A DNA stretch of 64,000 bases from Triglochin maritima (Eukaryota; Streptophyta; Magnoliopsida; Alismatales; Juncaginaceae): positions 29,183,621 through 29,247,620 of the forward strand of contig OY821784.1 in the NCBI GenBank assembly GCA_963682175.1. Direction: 5' to 3'. Positions 47,726 through 58,226 of this stretch are shown piece after piece. Position 1 is the stretch's first letter. The number at the start of each line of letters is the position of its first letter. The notes under the pieces were generated by a model, which was given only the letters and a program-made list of their open reading frames with translations, did no database searches and was not told the origin of the DNA. The translations under genes were made by a program, and so were the position numbers.

Positions 47726-49389
47726 CTTGGATAGGGAGTTTTTGACAGGTAGGTTTTCTGCGGTGCCTGAGAAGGAGGCGTTGGTGTATTACCCTCACCC
47801 TCGGCCTCTTCTTCACCACCATTCCCACTGAGGGGCTGCATAGATGGTGGTGGTGGCAAGGAAATGTGATTGTCAACCTGTTTTCCATTCCTTAAGGTTA
47901 CAGTGGAATTGACATGGTGAACAGGTTTCTTCACATGGTTCACTTGCCTCCCCCGAGGTACCACATTCTCATTTTGCATGTGTTGTTATTGGTACATGCG
48001 GGGGTTAGCCTCAGGCTGGCTAGGCAGAGACCCTCTCTCTCTTTCATGCACAGACTGAGCCAATTGGCCCATCTGAAGCTCTAGAGATTTGATGGTCTGC
48101 TGATTTGAAGTGAGAACTTGACTTGTGGTTGACATAAAAATTTTCATTGAGTTTTCAAGTCCACGAGTCAAGGTCTCAAGCGAATTGAATCAGGTTTCCA
48201 TATTATTGGAATTTGGGAAACCCGATTGATTGGTGATTGGAGCTTGGGGTGACTGATAAGATTGTGCATGCATGGCAGGTTGGTATGATTGGTTAGGTGG
48301 TCGAGAGGAGTTTGAAGGACCACTCGGGGCATTATTTTGGTCCCATGAAAAATTGGGGTGGTTCCTCCATCCAGGATTATAAGATGATGAGTATGGGTCA
48401 TTCCTAGCTCTGTCATAGATGGCGTTGACATGCTCCATCTCAGGCGGAATGGACGCACACTCGCTCTCTACATGACCTATCGTACCACATGAATGACAAG
48501 GAACTCGACCAGATGTGGACATGTAAGGCGCACCTTGTTGGTTTTAGATATCAATCGAATCCATACGGCGCATTAAGGCTGCCACGTGTGCCTCAGTGGC
48601 CGTAGTGGTATCGACCGCAAATCCGCCACCCGATCTAGTCGAGTTTGCATTTGCGATCCTCACTCCTATGCTAGATAATGCTGGGGGTTCCCTCACACTC
48701 TCCCATTGCATGGTTTTTTGAGCGAGGTCTTCTAGGAAAGCCTATGCCTCCTTTTCATCCTTTCCTAAGAACTCTTCTTGACACATGCACTTGTGGAGCG
48801 TTCGGGACGGGATGTGAAGACCCTCGTAAACAATCTGACAAAGATGACACAACTCAATGTCATGGTGAGGGCATGAGGATATTAGCTCCTTGAACCTCTC
48901 TAGATATGCATGAAATGTCTCGGTCTCAAGTTGATAGAACGAATTGATTTCGTTCCTCAATTTTTGAGTCTGATGATTTGGAAAGTACTTCTTAAGGAAT
49001 GAAGATTGAAACTCATCCCAAGTCCTAAAGTCATTCGCCTGGTTGCTGTACAACCACTTCTTGGCATCATCCTTTAGCGCAAAGGGGACAAGCCTAAGAT
49101 GGATGGAGTCTGCGCTAAGTTGTTGCAGCTTGAACATAGCACAAACCTCCTCAAATTCCCTGAAAAAGATATAGGGGTCACCTTTCCCAGTTAAGTGAGA
49201 GAGCATGGAAATAAACCGAGGCTTAACCTCAAAATGGTTCCCATTTGCCTCTGGCAATACGATGCATGAGGGTAGAGCAGTACGGCTCGGGTAGCATCGA
49301 TCACGTAGAGGTATGAGAGCCATAACAGGAAGCACAGGTGGAACAGGTGGGTCCAGCAACAACTCCTCCTCACGGAAATTAGCAGCCAT
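47726..49389 (-). pseudogene. Athila-like gag, 5' part of gag-protease
   Basis: The chosen start is ATG at 49389 (MAANFREEELLLD), which aligns with MAYQRREEE at 5904; the frame is also open upstream to 49590. Retrotrans_gag-like capsid at about residues 60-190 (FFREFEEVCAMF, LKDDAKKWLYS, FLKKYFPNHQTQKLR, CPHHDIELCHLCQIVYEGL), then a CCHC knuckle CHSCGTIGHVESEC near 48490, then a proline/glutamine linker up to the copia junction. Stops at 48742, 48544, 48190 and 47986. The protein would package RNA for the element; this copy is dead. Confidence 0.85.
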
Positions 49390-50552
49390 TGAACCCGGAT
49401 TGTGTGCGACACGAGAGGAGAAAGGGGTAGAGAAATTGACTACCGAAACAGGGTTGACAGCGCGCCTCGTCAAACGGCCACTCTCGTCTCGTGCCCACGA
49501 AAGCATGCACAAAGGTGCACACACAGAAACCAAATTTTTTTTTATTTTAAAACAAAGAATGTACGTAGAGGAGAAGACGGGAGGACACAAGAGAGAAAGA
49601 ATGACTCAGGAGAGAAGGGAAGAAGTCTTTATGCTACGGCGGATGGGTACAGGTAGAAGCACACAAGGAAACACGGCTCAAACAATCCTAAGGTTGCTAT
49701 AGGTCCTTACAGCTAGACGACGCCTAACTGCGAGGTCACACGGCCTCAACACGCCTCACCTCCCTACGACGAGGACCACAAAGCCAAGCAAGTGAGTCAA
49801 ATCCGGAGATCTCGTCTCTCCTACTATCGACAATGTGGGCAACGCCGATCAGGCCATGACGGTTGTGACCGGATCACTCTCCTAATGCGTCCGAGATCCT
49901 TAGGGCCAATGTCTACTTGATTTTAAAAATTAGGATCTTGATTACTGTGGTTTGTGGGGGCGAAGGAAAGGGTGATGAAATCCCCCACCTTATCCTTTAT
50001 GGGACAGCTCCTCCTTAGTATCGTTTTGGAGTCATAATCTAACACCTATTTCAATGCACTTCCTACTAACTAATGCATGTTCATACAAAATGCATCAATG
50101 AGAGTAGAAGGTGCGTACCTCACGCCAGCACTCAACAACTGAAAATAAAGCTAAAATGAAAGACAATCTACGTGCCTAATTCGCATACATGATGCATGAC
50201 CTAAACAAGAAAGAATGCCTAATCTTTTGCTTTGAGTTTCAGGGTCCAAGTTGCTTAAAGGAAGTTGATTATTAATCTGGGAGCAATCTAAGCGTCAGAG
50301 CATGCAAAATTGAGTCCCGTATTCCTAAATCAATTATGGCAACAATACAAAGAAAGGAGAAGGCATAATTGGCTCACTAGACCGCCAATTGGCGGTCTCC
50401 GGTCGCTGATTGGCGGTCCAAAGTGCCCAGGATTCCTCCAAACTTCTCCAACTGCCTCTCCGTGCCACTCCAAGTCTCCTCAAACAAAGAAAAACTACAA
50501 AACACAAATTAAATCTACTTGAATCGTCCAAACAAGAGTCTGGAATGACACC
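49390..50552 (-). mobile_element. Leader of the Athila-like element
   Basis: Collinear with 5905-7088. A perfect 20-base palindrome AGACCGCCAATTGGCGGTCT at 50379-50398 is followed at once by a weaker one to 50419. They lie about 150-190 bases downstream of the primer site on the minus strand, where packaging signals of retroelements often lie. No short upstream frame stands out. Confidence 0.65.
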
Positions 50553-50570
50553 TCCCCGGCAACGGTGCCA
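50553..50570 (-). other. tRNA-Asp primer binding site
   Basis: Minus strand TGGCACCGTTGCCGGGGA, one mismatch from the tRNA-Asp complement, six bases from the LTR end. Confidence 0.85.
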
Positions 50571-50576
50571 AAAACT

Positions 50577-51472
50577 TGTTGAACGTTTTATATTAAACCG
50601 CAAGTGCACGGCGTCGGTGAAGACGTGACAAATACGCGTCGTCCACAGGGAGGTGAGCAGCCTCTCGTTTGCACGAAATCAAGTGGCAAAAATAGGGAAG
50701 AGAGTTTGATTATCCTAATCTACGTTATACTACACTACGAAGTAACGCATGCATAAACAAACAACAAACGATGAACCAAAACTTAACTAAGAACGAAATA
50801 AGTGTGATGGAATTCAGAAATGGAAAACCCCTAAGGGGTGGAGTGAGTGCACACATGCAAAGAGGTGGGTGTTGAACACATTCTTTAAGCACAAATAAAG
50901 GTAGTGTTTTCATGCATAGGAAGTGTCTAAATGTTATGGCAAAACCTATCAATACATTCACTAACCTAGTTGATTAACATTTACATACACAAGCTGGTTA
51001 TTTCAGAACCTAAACAAGCATGAGAGGTGTCTAATCATTTTGGCAAAACTCATCAAGTCATTAGTTCTATCCTAAACAAGCAAGCATACATTCATGTTTT
51101 ATCAACACATTGTATATAACGCATTCATTCCATTCTCTAATACATGTATGAACATCATCTCCACCCCTAAAGGGGGATGGATCTACTCACTACACATTAC
51201 TAATTATTAAACTAAGAAAGGAAAGCATATTAACTAAGCTACTAAAACTAATGAAATGAAATTAAACTAAGTAAAACAAGCAACATGAAACAAACAACAT
51301 AATAAAGAAACTTTTATTAAAATGACTCACAATTCAAGTAGCATCCTCTTACTTTAGTGTGTGCTTCAAGGCCTCACTTCAAGTCGGAAGAGTAGCCACT
51401 CAAAATGTGAAGTGATTACAATAGAAGGTGAAGAGTTCTATTTATAGCCATAGAAAAAGGTAATCTGGGAGA
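50577..51472 (-). repeat. 5' LTR of the Athila-like element, outer third missing
   Basis: It matches 37646-38540 closely, including the TATA box (51438-51446), and stops at CTGGGAGA, where the 3' LTR continues for another 500 bases. At the same point the Tekay-like LTR resumes as ATCACCTCACC without loss. The missing part includes the U3 palindromes. Confidence 0.85.
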
Positions 51473-51606
51473 ATCACCTCACCACCCCTACTCCATCACC
51501 CTACCCCTCATCTACAGTGCACACCACCCTCTTCCTTTCCCCATGCAAACCACCTCTCTCCACTTAACCACCCATTAGCACACTAAATGGGTTTAGGGTT
51601 ATTACA
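51473..51606 (-). repeat. 3' LTR of the Tekay-like element, right part
   Basis: It matches 58072-58205 almost base for base and ends TTATTACA, the minus-strand start TGTAATAACCC. The minus-strand purine-rich stretch just outside (51607-51625) is a likely polypurine tract. Confidence 0.85.
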
Positions 51607-51649
51607 ATCCACACACCTTAAAAGGATTTCATCCCAAAATCAAAGCAAG

Positions 51650-54600
51650 CTACTCACCAAAAAGCTCCGGATACTGCCTTCTGACTTCCTCCTCGATCTC
51701 CCAAGTGGCCTCCCGCTCGCTATGATGCTGTTATCGGACCTTCACCATCGGAATGATCCTTCTCCAAAGCTGATGATCCATGTGATTGACTATCTCAACT
51801 GGTCTCTCCTCAAGAGACAAGTCTCTCTGAATCTTTGGCACTGCTATCTCAATCACATGAGCTAGATCTGCAACGTACTTCCTCAGCATCGACATGTCGA
51901 AGACGTTGTGAAGACCTGAAAACTGCGGTGGCAACGCAATCTGGTAGGCAACCTCTCCAACTAGGTCGAGGATCTCAAACAGCCCAACATACCTCGGATT
52001 GAGCTTCCCTTTCTTCCCAAATATCATGACTCCTCGGGCTGGGGAAACCTTCAAAAATACGTAGTCGCCCACCTCGAAACTCAACACCCGTCTGCGTCGA
52101 TCAACATAACTCTTCTGCCTGCTCTGTACCGTGACCAGTCTCCTCTGAATCACATCAACCTTCTCTGCATACATCTGCACAATCTCTGGCCCCACTAACT
52201 GCCTCTCACCCACATCACTCCAGCATACTGGTGCTCTGCAAGGCCTCCCGTACAATGCCTCGTACGGTGCCATCCCAATACTCGAATGGTAGTTGTTGTT
52301 GTATGCGAACTCTATCAACGACAAATGCTCATCTCAGTGCCCTGCCCAATCCAGTGTGCATGCCCTTAGCATATCCTCCAAGATCTGAATCGTCCTCTCA
52401 GATTGGCCATCTGTCTGCGGATGGAACGCCGTACTGAACCTCAGACGCGTACCCAATGCATGCTGCAGCCTCCCCCAAAATCTGGAAGTGAAACAAGGAT
52501 CTCGATCAGAGATGATGCTCACTGGCACCCCATGCAACCTAACTATCTCCTCCACGTACAACCTAGCTAGACCATCCAAAGGAAACGTGGTCTTAATCGC
52601 TAAGAAATGCGCCGACTTGGTCAGTCGATCGACTATCACCCAAATAGTGTCGTGGAATCTCCTCGTCTTCGGCAACCCTGTGACAAAATCCATCGCCACG
52701 TGCTCCCACTTCCACTTTGGCAGCTCAATACACTACATCGGTCCTGCTGGTCGCTGATGCCCAATCTTCACCTGCTGACAGACTAAGCATCAGTCCACAA
52801 ACTCTGCAATGTCCTTCTTCATACCCTTCCACCAGAAGTTCCACTGCAGGTTCTTATACATCTTCGTGCTCCCGGAGTGAATGGTGTATCTCGCTATGTG
52901 TGCCTCCTCCATGATGTCCTATCTCAGTCCATCAACCTTCAGCACCCAGATCTAACTCCTGAACCTCATACCACCATCAACGCACACACTGAAGTCCGAT
53001 ACATATCTGGAAGCTAACTGTAACAGACCAACTAACTCCTCATCCCCATGCTGATCCTGACAACACGCGAGACGGTCTGTGGCTCCACTCGAAGCCCAAC
53101 AATCACTACTCCCTCTGAGCCCTCTGTGAACGACCTCCACTCTGACAACGTCTTTTGTAGCCTCCACTCCTGAATGCACAAACTCGCAACTGACACTTCC
53201 ACCTTCCTGCTCAGTGCATCTGCAACCGAATTCTCCTTCCCCGGATGATAGGAGATGATGAAGTCGTAGTCCTTAATGAACGCGAGCCATCTACGCTGCT
53301 TCATATTCACCTCCTTCTGTGAGAACAAATACTTCATGCTCTGATGATCCGTGAAGACCTCAAACTGCTCTCCAAAAAGATAATGTCGTCAGTTCTTCAA
53401 CGCGTGAACCACCGCCGCTAACTCCAGATCATGAGTATGGTAGTTCTTCTCATGCACCTTCAGCTACCTCGAAGCGTACGCCACCACCTTCCCGTGCTGC
53501 ATCAGAATACAACCCAAGCCAATCCCTGACGCATCATTGTAAATCACATATCCACCACTGCCACTCGGTAGCGTCAGAATTGGTGCTGTCGTAAGTCGTC
53601 TCTTCAGCTCCTGAAAGCTGTCCTCGCACTTCTGGGACCAAACAAACTTGACGCCCTTCTGCGTCAACGCTGTCAGCGGCGAAGCAAGTCTGGAAATTTT
53701 TTGAATGAACCGTCTATAATACCCTGCCAGTCCTACGATGCTCCCGATCTCAGTAACGCTCGTTGGGGCCCTCCACTGAGTCACAACCTCGACCTTCGCC
53801 GGATAAACTGAAATCCCATATGCTGACACAATATTCCCAAGAAATGCCACCTAATCCAACCAACACTCGCACTTCTTATACTTGGCATAAAGCTATTGAT
53901 CTCTCAAGATGACAAGCACAATCCTCAGGTGCTCTCGATGCTGCTCCCCGTCAGGCGAATACACTAAGATGTCATCCATGAATACCATGACAAATCTATC
54001 AAGGTACGGATGAAAAGTCTTATTCATCAGGTCCATGAATTCTGCAGGTGCATTCGTCAGTCCAAACGACATCACCAAGAACTCGTAGTGCCCGTACCGT
54101 ATCCTGAATGCTGTCTTCTGAATATCTGCCTTTATGATCCGCAACTGATGGTAACCCAAACGCAGATCAATCTTCGAGAACACTCTTGCCGTCTGCAACT
54201 GATCAAACATATCATCAATCCTGGGCAAAGGGTACCGGTTCCTGACAGTAACCTTATTCAGCATCTTGTAGTCGATGCACATCCACAACGACCCTTCCTT
54301 ATTGTTCACAAACAACACAAGTGCTCCCCAAGGAGAAACGCTTTGCCGAATAAACCCAGAGTCCATCAATTCCTGTAACTACTTCTTCAGCTCTGTCAAC
54401 TTAGCAGATGCCATCTGATACGAAGCCTTCGATTGAGGTGTCGTACCCACTACCGACTCGATGTCGAACTCAATCTCTCGGTGTGGCGGTAATGCTGGAA
54501 TCTCTGTTGGAAACACATCTGGGAACTCCTGCACTACCTCTATGTCCTCCAACCTCCCCGTCTCAGGATCAGGAACTATCAGCGTGGCCACAACCGCTCT

Positions 54601-55284
54601 GCATCCCTGTTGTACCAGCTTCTGTGCCTTAACTGCAGATACAATCAGACGACCCTCTCTGCCCCTCATCCCTCTGATCAAAACATCTGGCAAGTCCTCT
54701 CTTGGGATCAGGATCTTCTTCTCGTGGCAAAAGACCCGCACGTCATACTGTGACAGCCAATCCATCCCCTGTATGACGTTGAAGTCTTCCATCGGTAGCA
54801 AGACCAGATCTGCCGGAAAATCATGGTCTCCCGAAACAACTGTGGTGTCGGGGAAATAACTCCCCACAGTGCCCACCTCGCCCATGGGCATGCTGACCTC
54901 CAAATAATCAGTCAGCTGCATAGGGGTCCGACCCAACTTGCCAGCAAACTTCTCCGAAATGAAGGAGTGAGTGGCGCCGCAATCAAACAACACACGTGCA
55001 ACTGAACCAGAAACAGAAAGTGTACCTTCCACCATGGTGTTGGAGTCCCTCGCCTCCTCAGCCTGGATGGTGAAGACTTGCACAATCTTCCTGCCCTGCC
55101 CTGGTGAAACAACGGAACGGCTGCCTCCGTTCTTCCCTGCTATTGGTGGCCCAAACCTCCTTCTAGGCTCTCCCTGTCTAATCGGGCACTCCCGAAGAAG
55201 TGGCGCAACTGCCCGCACCCCATGCAAGCTCCTAAGCGTGTGAAGCACTCCTGACCTGGGTGGAACCTCCCACAGAAAGTGCAT
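51650..55284 (-). pseudogene. Tekay-like pol: protease, reverse transcriptase, RNase H, integrase, chromodomain
   Basis: The protease has VLFDCGATHSFIS (near 54980) and GMDWLSQYDV; C replaces S/T of the usual active-site triad. Reverse transcriptase (53893-54369) has the catalytic [10 protein letters not shown] near 53980. RNase H has YNDASGIGLG (near 53545) and [15 protein letters not shown]. The integrase core (52334-52699) has [18 protein letters not shown] and [13 protein letters not shown]. The C-terminal part (51731-52324) has VFDMSMLRKY. The chromodomain tail has EATWEIEEEVRRQYP and a stop at 51650. Stops separate these blocks at 54379, 53893, 53464, 52700 and elsewhere. Chromodomains steer such elements to heterochromatin. 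Non-functional. Confidence 0.9.
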
Positions 55285-56056
55285 GCTCCAGACTGACGTG
55301 CTCCTCCTCCATCAAACCTAGGCCTCTTACCCGGGTTCCCTGCTCCACAGCTGACTGCTCAGCTACCGGTGCTCATTGGTGCCTTACTCGCCTCCAGATG
55401 ACACTCCCTCTGGTCCTGCTCAATGATGGTGGCATGCTTCACCGTGTCTGCAAGGGTCTGCAGCATACTGTTGATCACACGTGATCAGAGTGGCCGCCTC
55501 AGTCCCTTCACGAACTTCCTCGCCCGCTGCCTAAGGGTCACACATATCTCTGGGCAGTAACGCTCCAACACGTTGAACCTGCTGATGTAACTCGCCAGAG
55601 TCATCTTCTTCTACTCCAGCGACATGAACTACTCCCTCTTCCGATCCCTGACGTGCTGGGGAAAATACTGCCCATGGAACACCTCCAGAAACTCCTCCCA
55701 GCTCACGTCCTCACGGTCCTCAAACACCGCCGTGGACATGGTCCTCCACCAGTTGGCTGCCTCGCCATCAAACACATAGGTGGCCAGGTCCACTGTCCTC
55801 TCTGGTGCGACTCCAATCCTCGAAAGATCGTCTGCATCTTGAAGACCCAGTCCTCCACTACCTCTGGAGCACTCCTGCCATCAAAACTTGGTGGATGCTG
55901 ACGCATAAAACGATCATGCTCAGCGCACATCCTACCCTACACATTCTGGGCTTCCTGACAATCTAGAAACTCGCCCAACCTGTCCTAGTTGGTGCCCTCA
56001 GTGGAGTCACTGGTAATGCGATCACGCAGAGAGCTCCTCACGCGTCTAGGAGGCAT
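55200..56056 (-). pseudogene. Tekay-like gag, several stops and frame changes
   Basis: The start is ATG at 56056 (MPPRRVRSSLRDR). Recognisable pieces on the minus strand are FMRQHPPSFDGRSAP and VVEDWVFKMQTIFRGL (55703-55930). In another frame come WEEFLEVF, QYFPQHVRDRK and ISRFNVLERYCPE, the standard order of chromovirus capsid. The terminal knuckle region reads CTFCGRFHPGQEC and CMGCGQLRHF. At least two stops lie before the capsid. It overlaps the pol fragment only because frames differ. Confidence 0.8.
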
Positions 56057-56168
56057 CTGACAGAAGAAACAACCACAAACTTCAGCCATGAATGCATGCT
56101 AAAAGATAAAATGCATGTGTCCTATTACTACAAGGGTGATTTCATTGGGAACCGCATAGGAATCGACC

Positions 56169-56180
56169 GCTCTGATACCA
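56169..56180 (-). other. tRNA-iMet primer binding site of the Tekay-like element
   Basis: Minus strand TGGTATCAGAGC, three bases after the LTR end (GGGATGTTACA ATT). Confidence 0.9.
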
Positions 56181-56183
56181 AAT

Positions 56184-58205
56184 TGTAACATCCCGAAACA
56201 GCAGAAAATTTAAAATTTATCATGAAGAAATCAGAGACTAATAATCAAAAGACGGGAATGTTACTTCTCATAAAAACATCCAAACGGTGCACCATATTAC
56301 ATCAGAGTTTGTCAAAAGCTACATGATTACATCAGAAATAACAAAAGGAGATACAAGTAATCATATAGACCTCAGTGGCTAGAACGAGACAATCCGATCC
56401 CAAAATGCGCGCGCCCGCTGATCACCACCCAACTGGACCTACTGCGGTCCTGAAATAAAACATGTAACAACAATGCCTGAGTTTCCATAAGGAAATCCCG
56501 TATCCCAAGCTCACCTATATGCATGCAGTAGTACAAATGAACCTATCATACTAGTAGCATGTCATGTCATCAACAATAAGGAAAACAGTTCCCCCGAAGG
56601 GTAAAACGGGACATCAGTCCAACAATCATCATCGGGTTTCCCAAGGAGACCAACCGTAGGCACATACGGTCTAACGGAACAAGACGTGAGGCTATCTACA
56701 CGCGGCTATACTAATCATGGGGTTCGGCAATGAGCATCCGCCAAGTCCGCGCCACAAGAAATAGATCTGTAACTTCGTGGCCGAAACCACCCCAACGGAG
56801 CCATCGCTCAGTTGGTCCATCAAACATCATCTCAGTAGGTGCCCAGCTGAGGAAAAATAGCCGGAACAACTCGCCGGAACAACATCGGCGGCATCACCGG
56901 CACAACATCGGTGGTCCAACATACGTCTGGTACAGCATCGGACGGGTCCGGACCGAAGTTTGCCGGGTCATCAGGCTCCACGAGCCATACATCATACATT
57001 GGGATACACTATTCCTCAGGTCTGCTACTCTACAATGAATCCATCACATCACGTCATGATCCATACACGAAGGTGACACGTCCCGAATACCCACACTCTT
57101 CCACATGGCGGTCCCTGGGCAGGCACACGTAACGCGCCCGTCGTCACCTCCTGACTCACGCACTAGGCGAGCACACGTGTTTTGTTGGACAGAGTTGGCA
57201 TCCTAAATGGACCGGGAATTCAGTTTTGTGCACAAACGGTCGACCGGAAGAGGCAACTCGGTCGACCATCCTCATAAGGTTCGGTCGACGGAAACTCTGC
57301 AACGGTCGAACTCTCTGCGCAATACCCTAACTCCCAACGGTCGAACAATAGTCGAAAATTGGTCGACCGATACGTGGTCAAAATCCAGAGTCTGGTCAAC
57401 ATCAATCAATACTACCGGTCGACTGACTCAGGGGTCTCGGTCGACCAAAAACTACCAGGGCATCCTAGTAGTTCTAAGTCATATAACAGTCGAACACATA
57501 TAAACTAAGGTCGAACAATCATGCAATTTAATCCAGTACACTTAAGTTCTGGTCGAACGAAAACATGGAACCGGTCGACCGAAAACCAATAGACAATCCC
57601 AAACCACCAACACAAGACACTACCGGTCAACCGCCACAAGGCATCGTCCGACCGGTGTTCGTTAAAGTTGGGTCATTACACTAAATCGGTCGACCGCCCG
57701 AAGGAAATCGGTCAACCGTTGGTCGACAACAGGCTTGTGCCAACAAAGGATTTTACGTCGTTTCTTGCCGTCGGCGAGATCTCCGACCTCCCGCGACCGA
57801 CCACAACATCCCTCACACAAAGGTGAACAACAAACCACACTAAGAAGTCGGCATACCTCAAGAAAACGACAAAACCGTCGGAGCCTCGCTCGCGCAACGT
57901 TGTCCCTGGGACCTCCTCGCGCGTCCACCTCCGCACGCCTCATGCCGGGACCGCACGACCACGCTCTTCACCGACCACCGGAGCTTGATCAACTGAGGGA
58001 GAGGGAGAGAGAAACGAAAGTAAGAGAAGAGTAAGTGAGAGAGTGTTTTTTTGCTTTAAACCATACCATCCATCACCTCACCACCCCTACTCCATCACCC
58101 TACCCCTCATCTACAGTGCACGCCACCCTCTTCCTTTCCCCATGCAAACCACCTCTCTCCACTTAACCACCCATTAGCACACTAAATCGGTTTAGGGTTA
58201 TTACA
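56184..58205 (-). repeat. 5' LTR of the Tekay-like element
   Basis: 2022 bp, TGTAACATCCCG...TTATTACA in plus reading. It is uninterrupted and therefore the reference for the split 3' LTR. GGTCGACCG array at 57237-57730. A 102-codon plus frame and several minus frames are incidental. Confidence 0.9.
57237..57730. promoter_or_regulatory. GGTCGACCG palindrome array in the Tekay-like 5' LTR
   Basis: About eleven variants. It is collinear with 36809-37298 but has one unit more near 57690-57720 (CGGTCGACCGCCCGAAGG) and one fewer near 57250. Confidence 0.55.
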
Positions 58206-58226
58206 AAAAAGGTTTGGGTTCTCACA

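Larger units (their letters stand above)
41719..47730 (-). mobile_element. Ty1/copia element lacking reverse transcriptase and RNase H, with target duplication
   Basis: The element is 41724-47725 with CTTGG on both sides (41719-41723 and 47726-47730). It is the same family as 29983-34001. On the minus strand: 5' LTR (split by a solo LTR), primer site, gag, knuckles and protease, integrase, a short tail, 3' LTR. The polymerase part is cleanly absent. Confidence 0.9.
37646..51472 (-). mobile_element. Athila-like gag-protease element without reverse transcriptase or integrase
   Basis: On the minus strand: truncated 5' LTR 51472-50577, tRNA-Asp primer site, leader with palindromes, gag-protease from 49389, 3' non-coding region, polypurine tract, 3' LTR 39042-37646. 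A copia element splits gag-protease at 41719-47730. Only about 1.57 kb separates the protease-bearing frame's end from the 3' LTR, and it has no polymerase motif, so the element is non-autonomous by structure. The target is the Tekay-like 3' LTR, with ATCAA left (37641-37645) and ATCAC right (51473-51477). Confidence 0.85.
35677..58205 (-). mobile_element. Tekay-like chromovirus (Ty3/gypsy), interrupted in its 3' LTR
   Basis: On the minus strand: 5' LTR 56184-58205, iMet primer site, gag-pol 56056-51650, a purine-rich stretch, 3' LTR 51606-51473 continued at 37645-35677. AAAAA flanks both ends (35672-35676 and 58206-58210). Domain order is gag, knuckle, protease, reverse transcriptase, RNase H, integrase, chromodomain. 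The clade is inferred from integrase and chromodomain phrases. All genes are broken. Confidence 0.85.
34648..58226 (-). repeat. Chromovirus-type solo LTR, split by a 22.5-kb nest
   Basis: The LTR consists of 34648-35676 and 58211-58226, about 1.04 kb: TGTAACGTCTC at its left and GGGTTCTCACA at its right, that is TGTGAGAACCC...ACGTTACA on the minus strand, a form typical of chromovirus LTRs. GTTAG and ATTAG flank it. Unit A shows the empty site near 23400. It has a CT-rich run at 35495-35520. The Tekay-like element sits 15 bases from its minus-strand 5' end. Confidence 0.7.
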
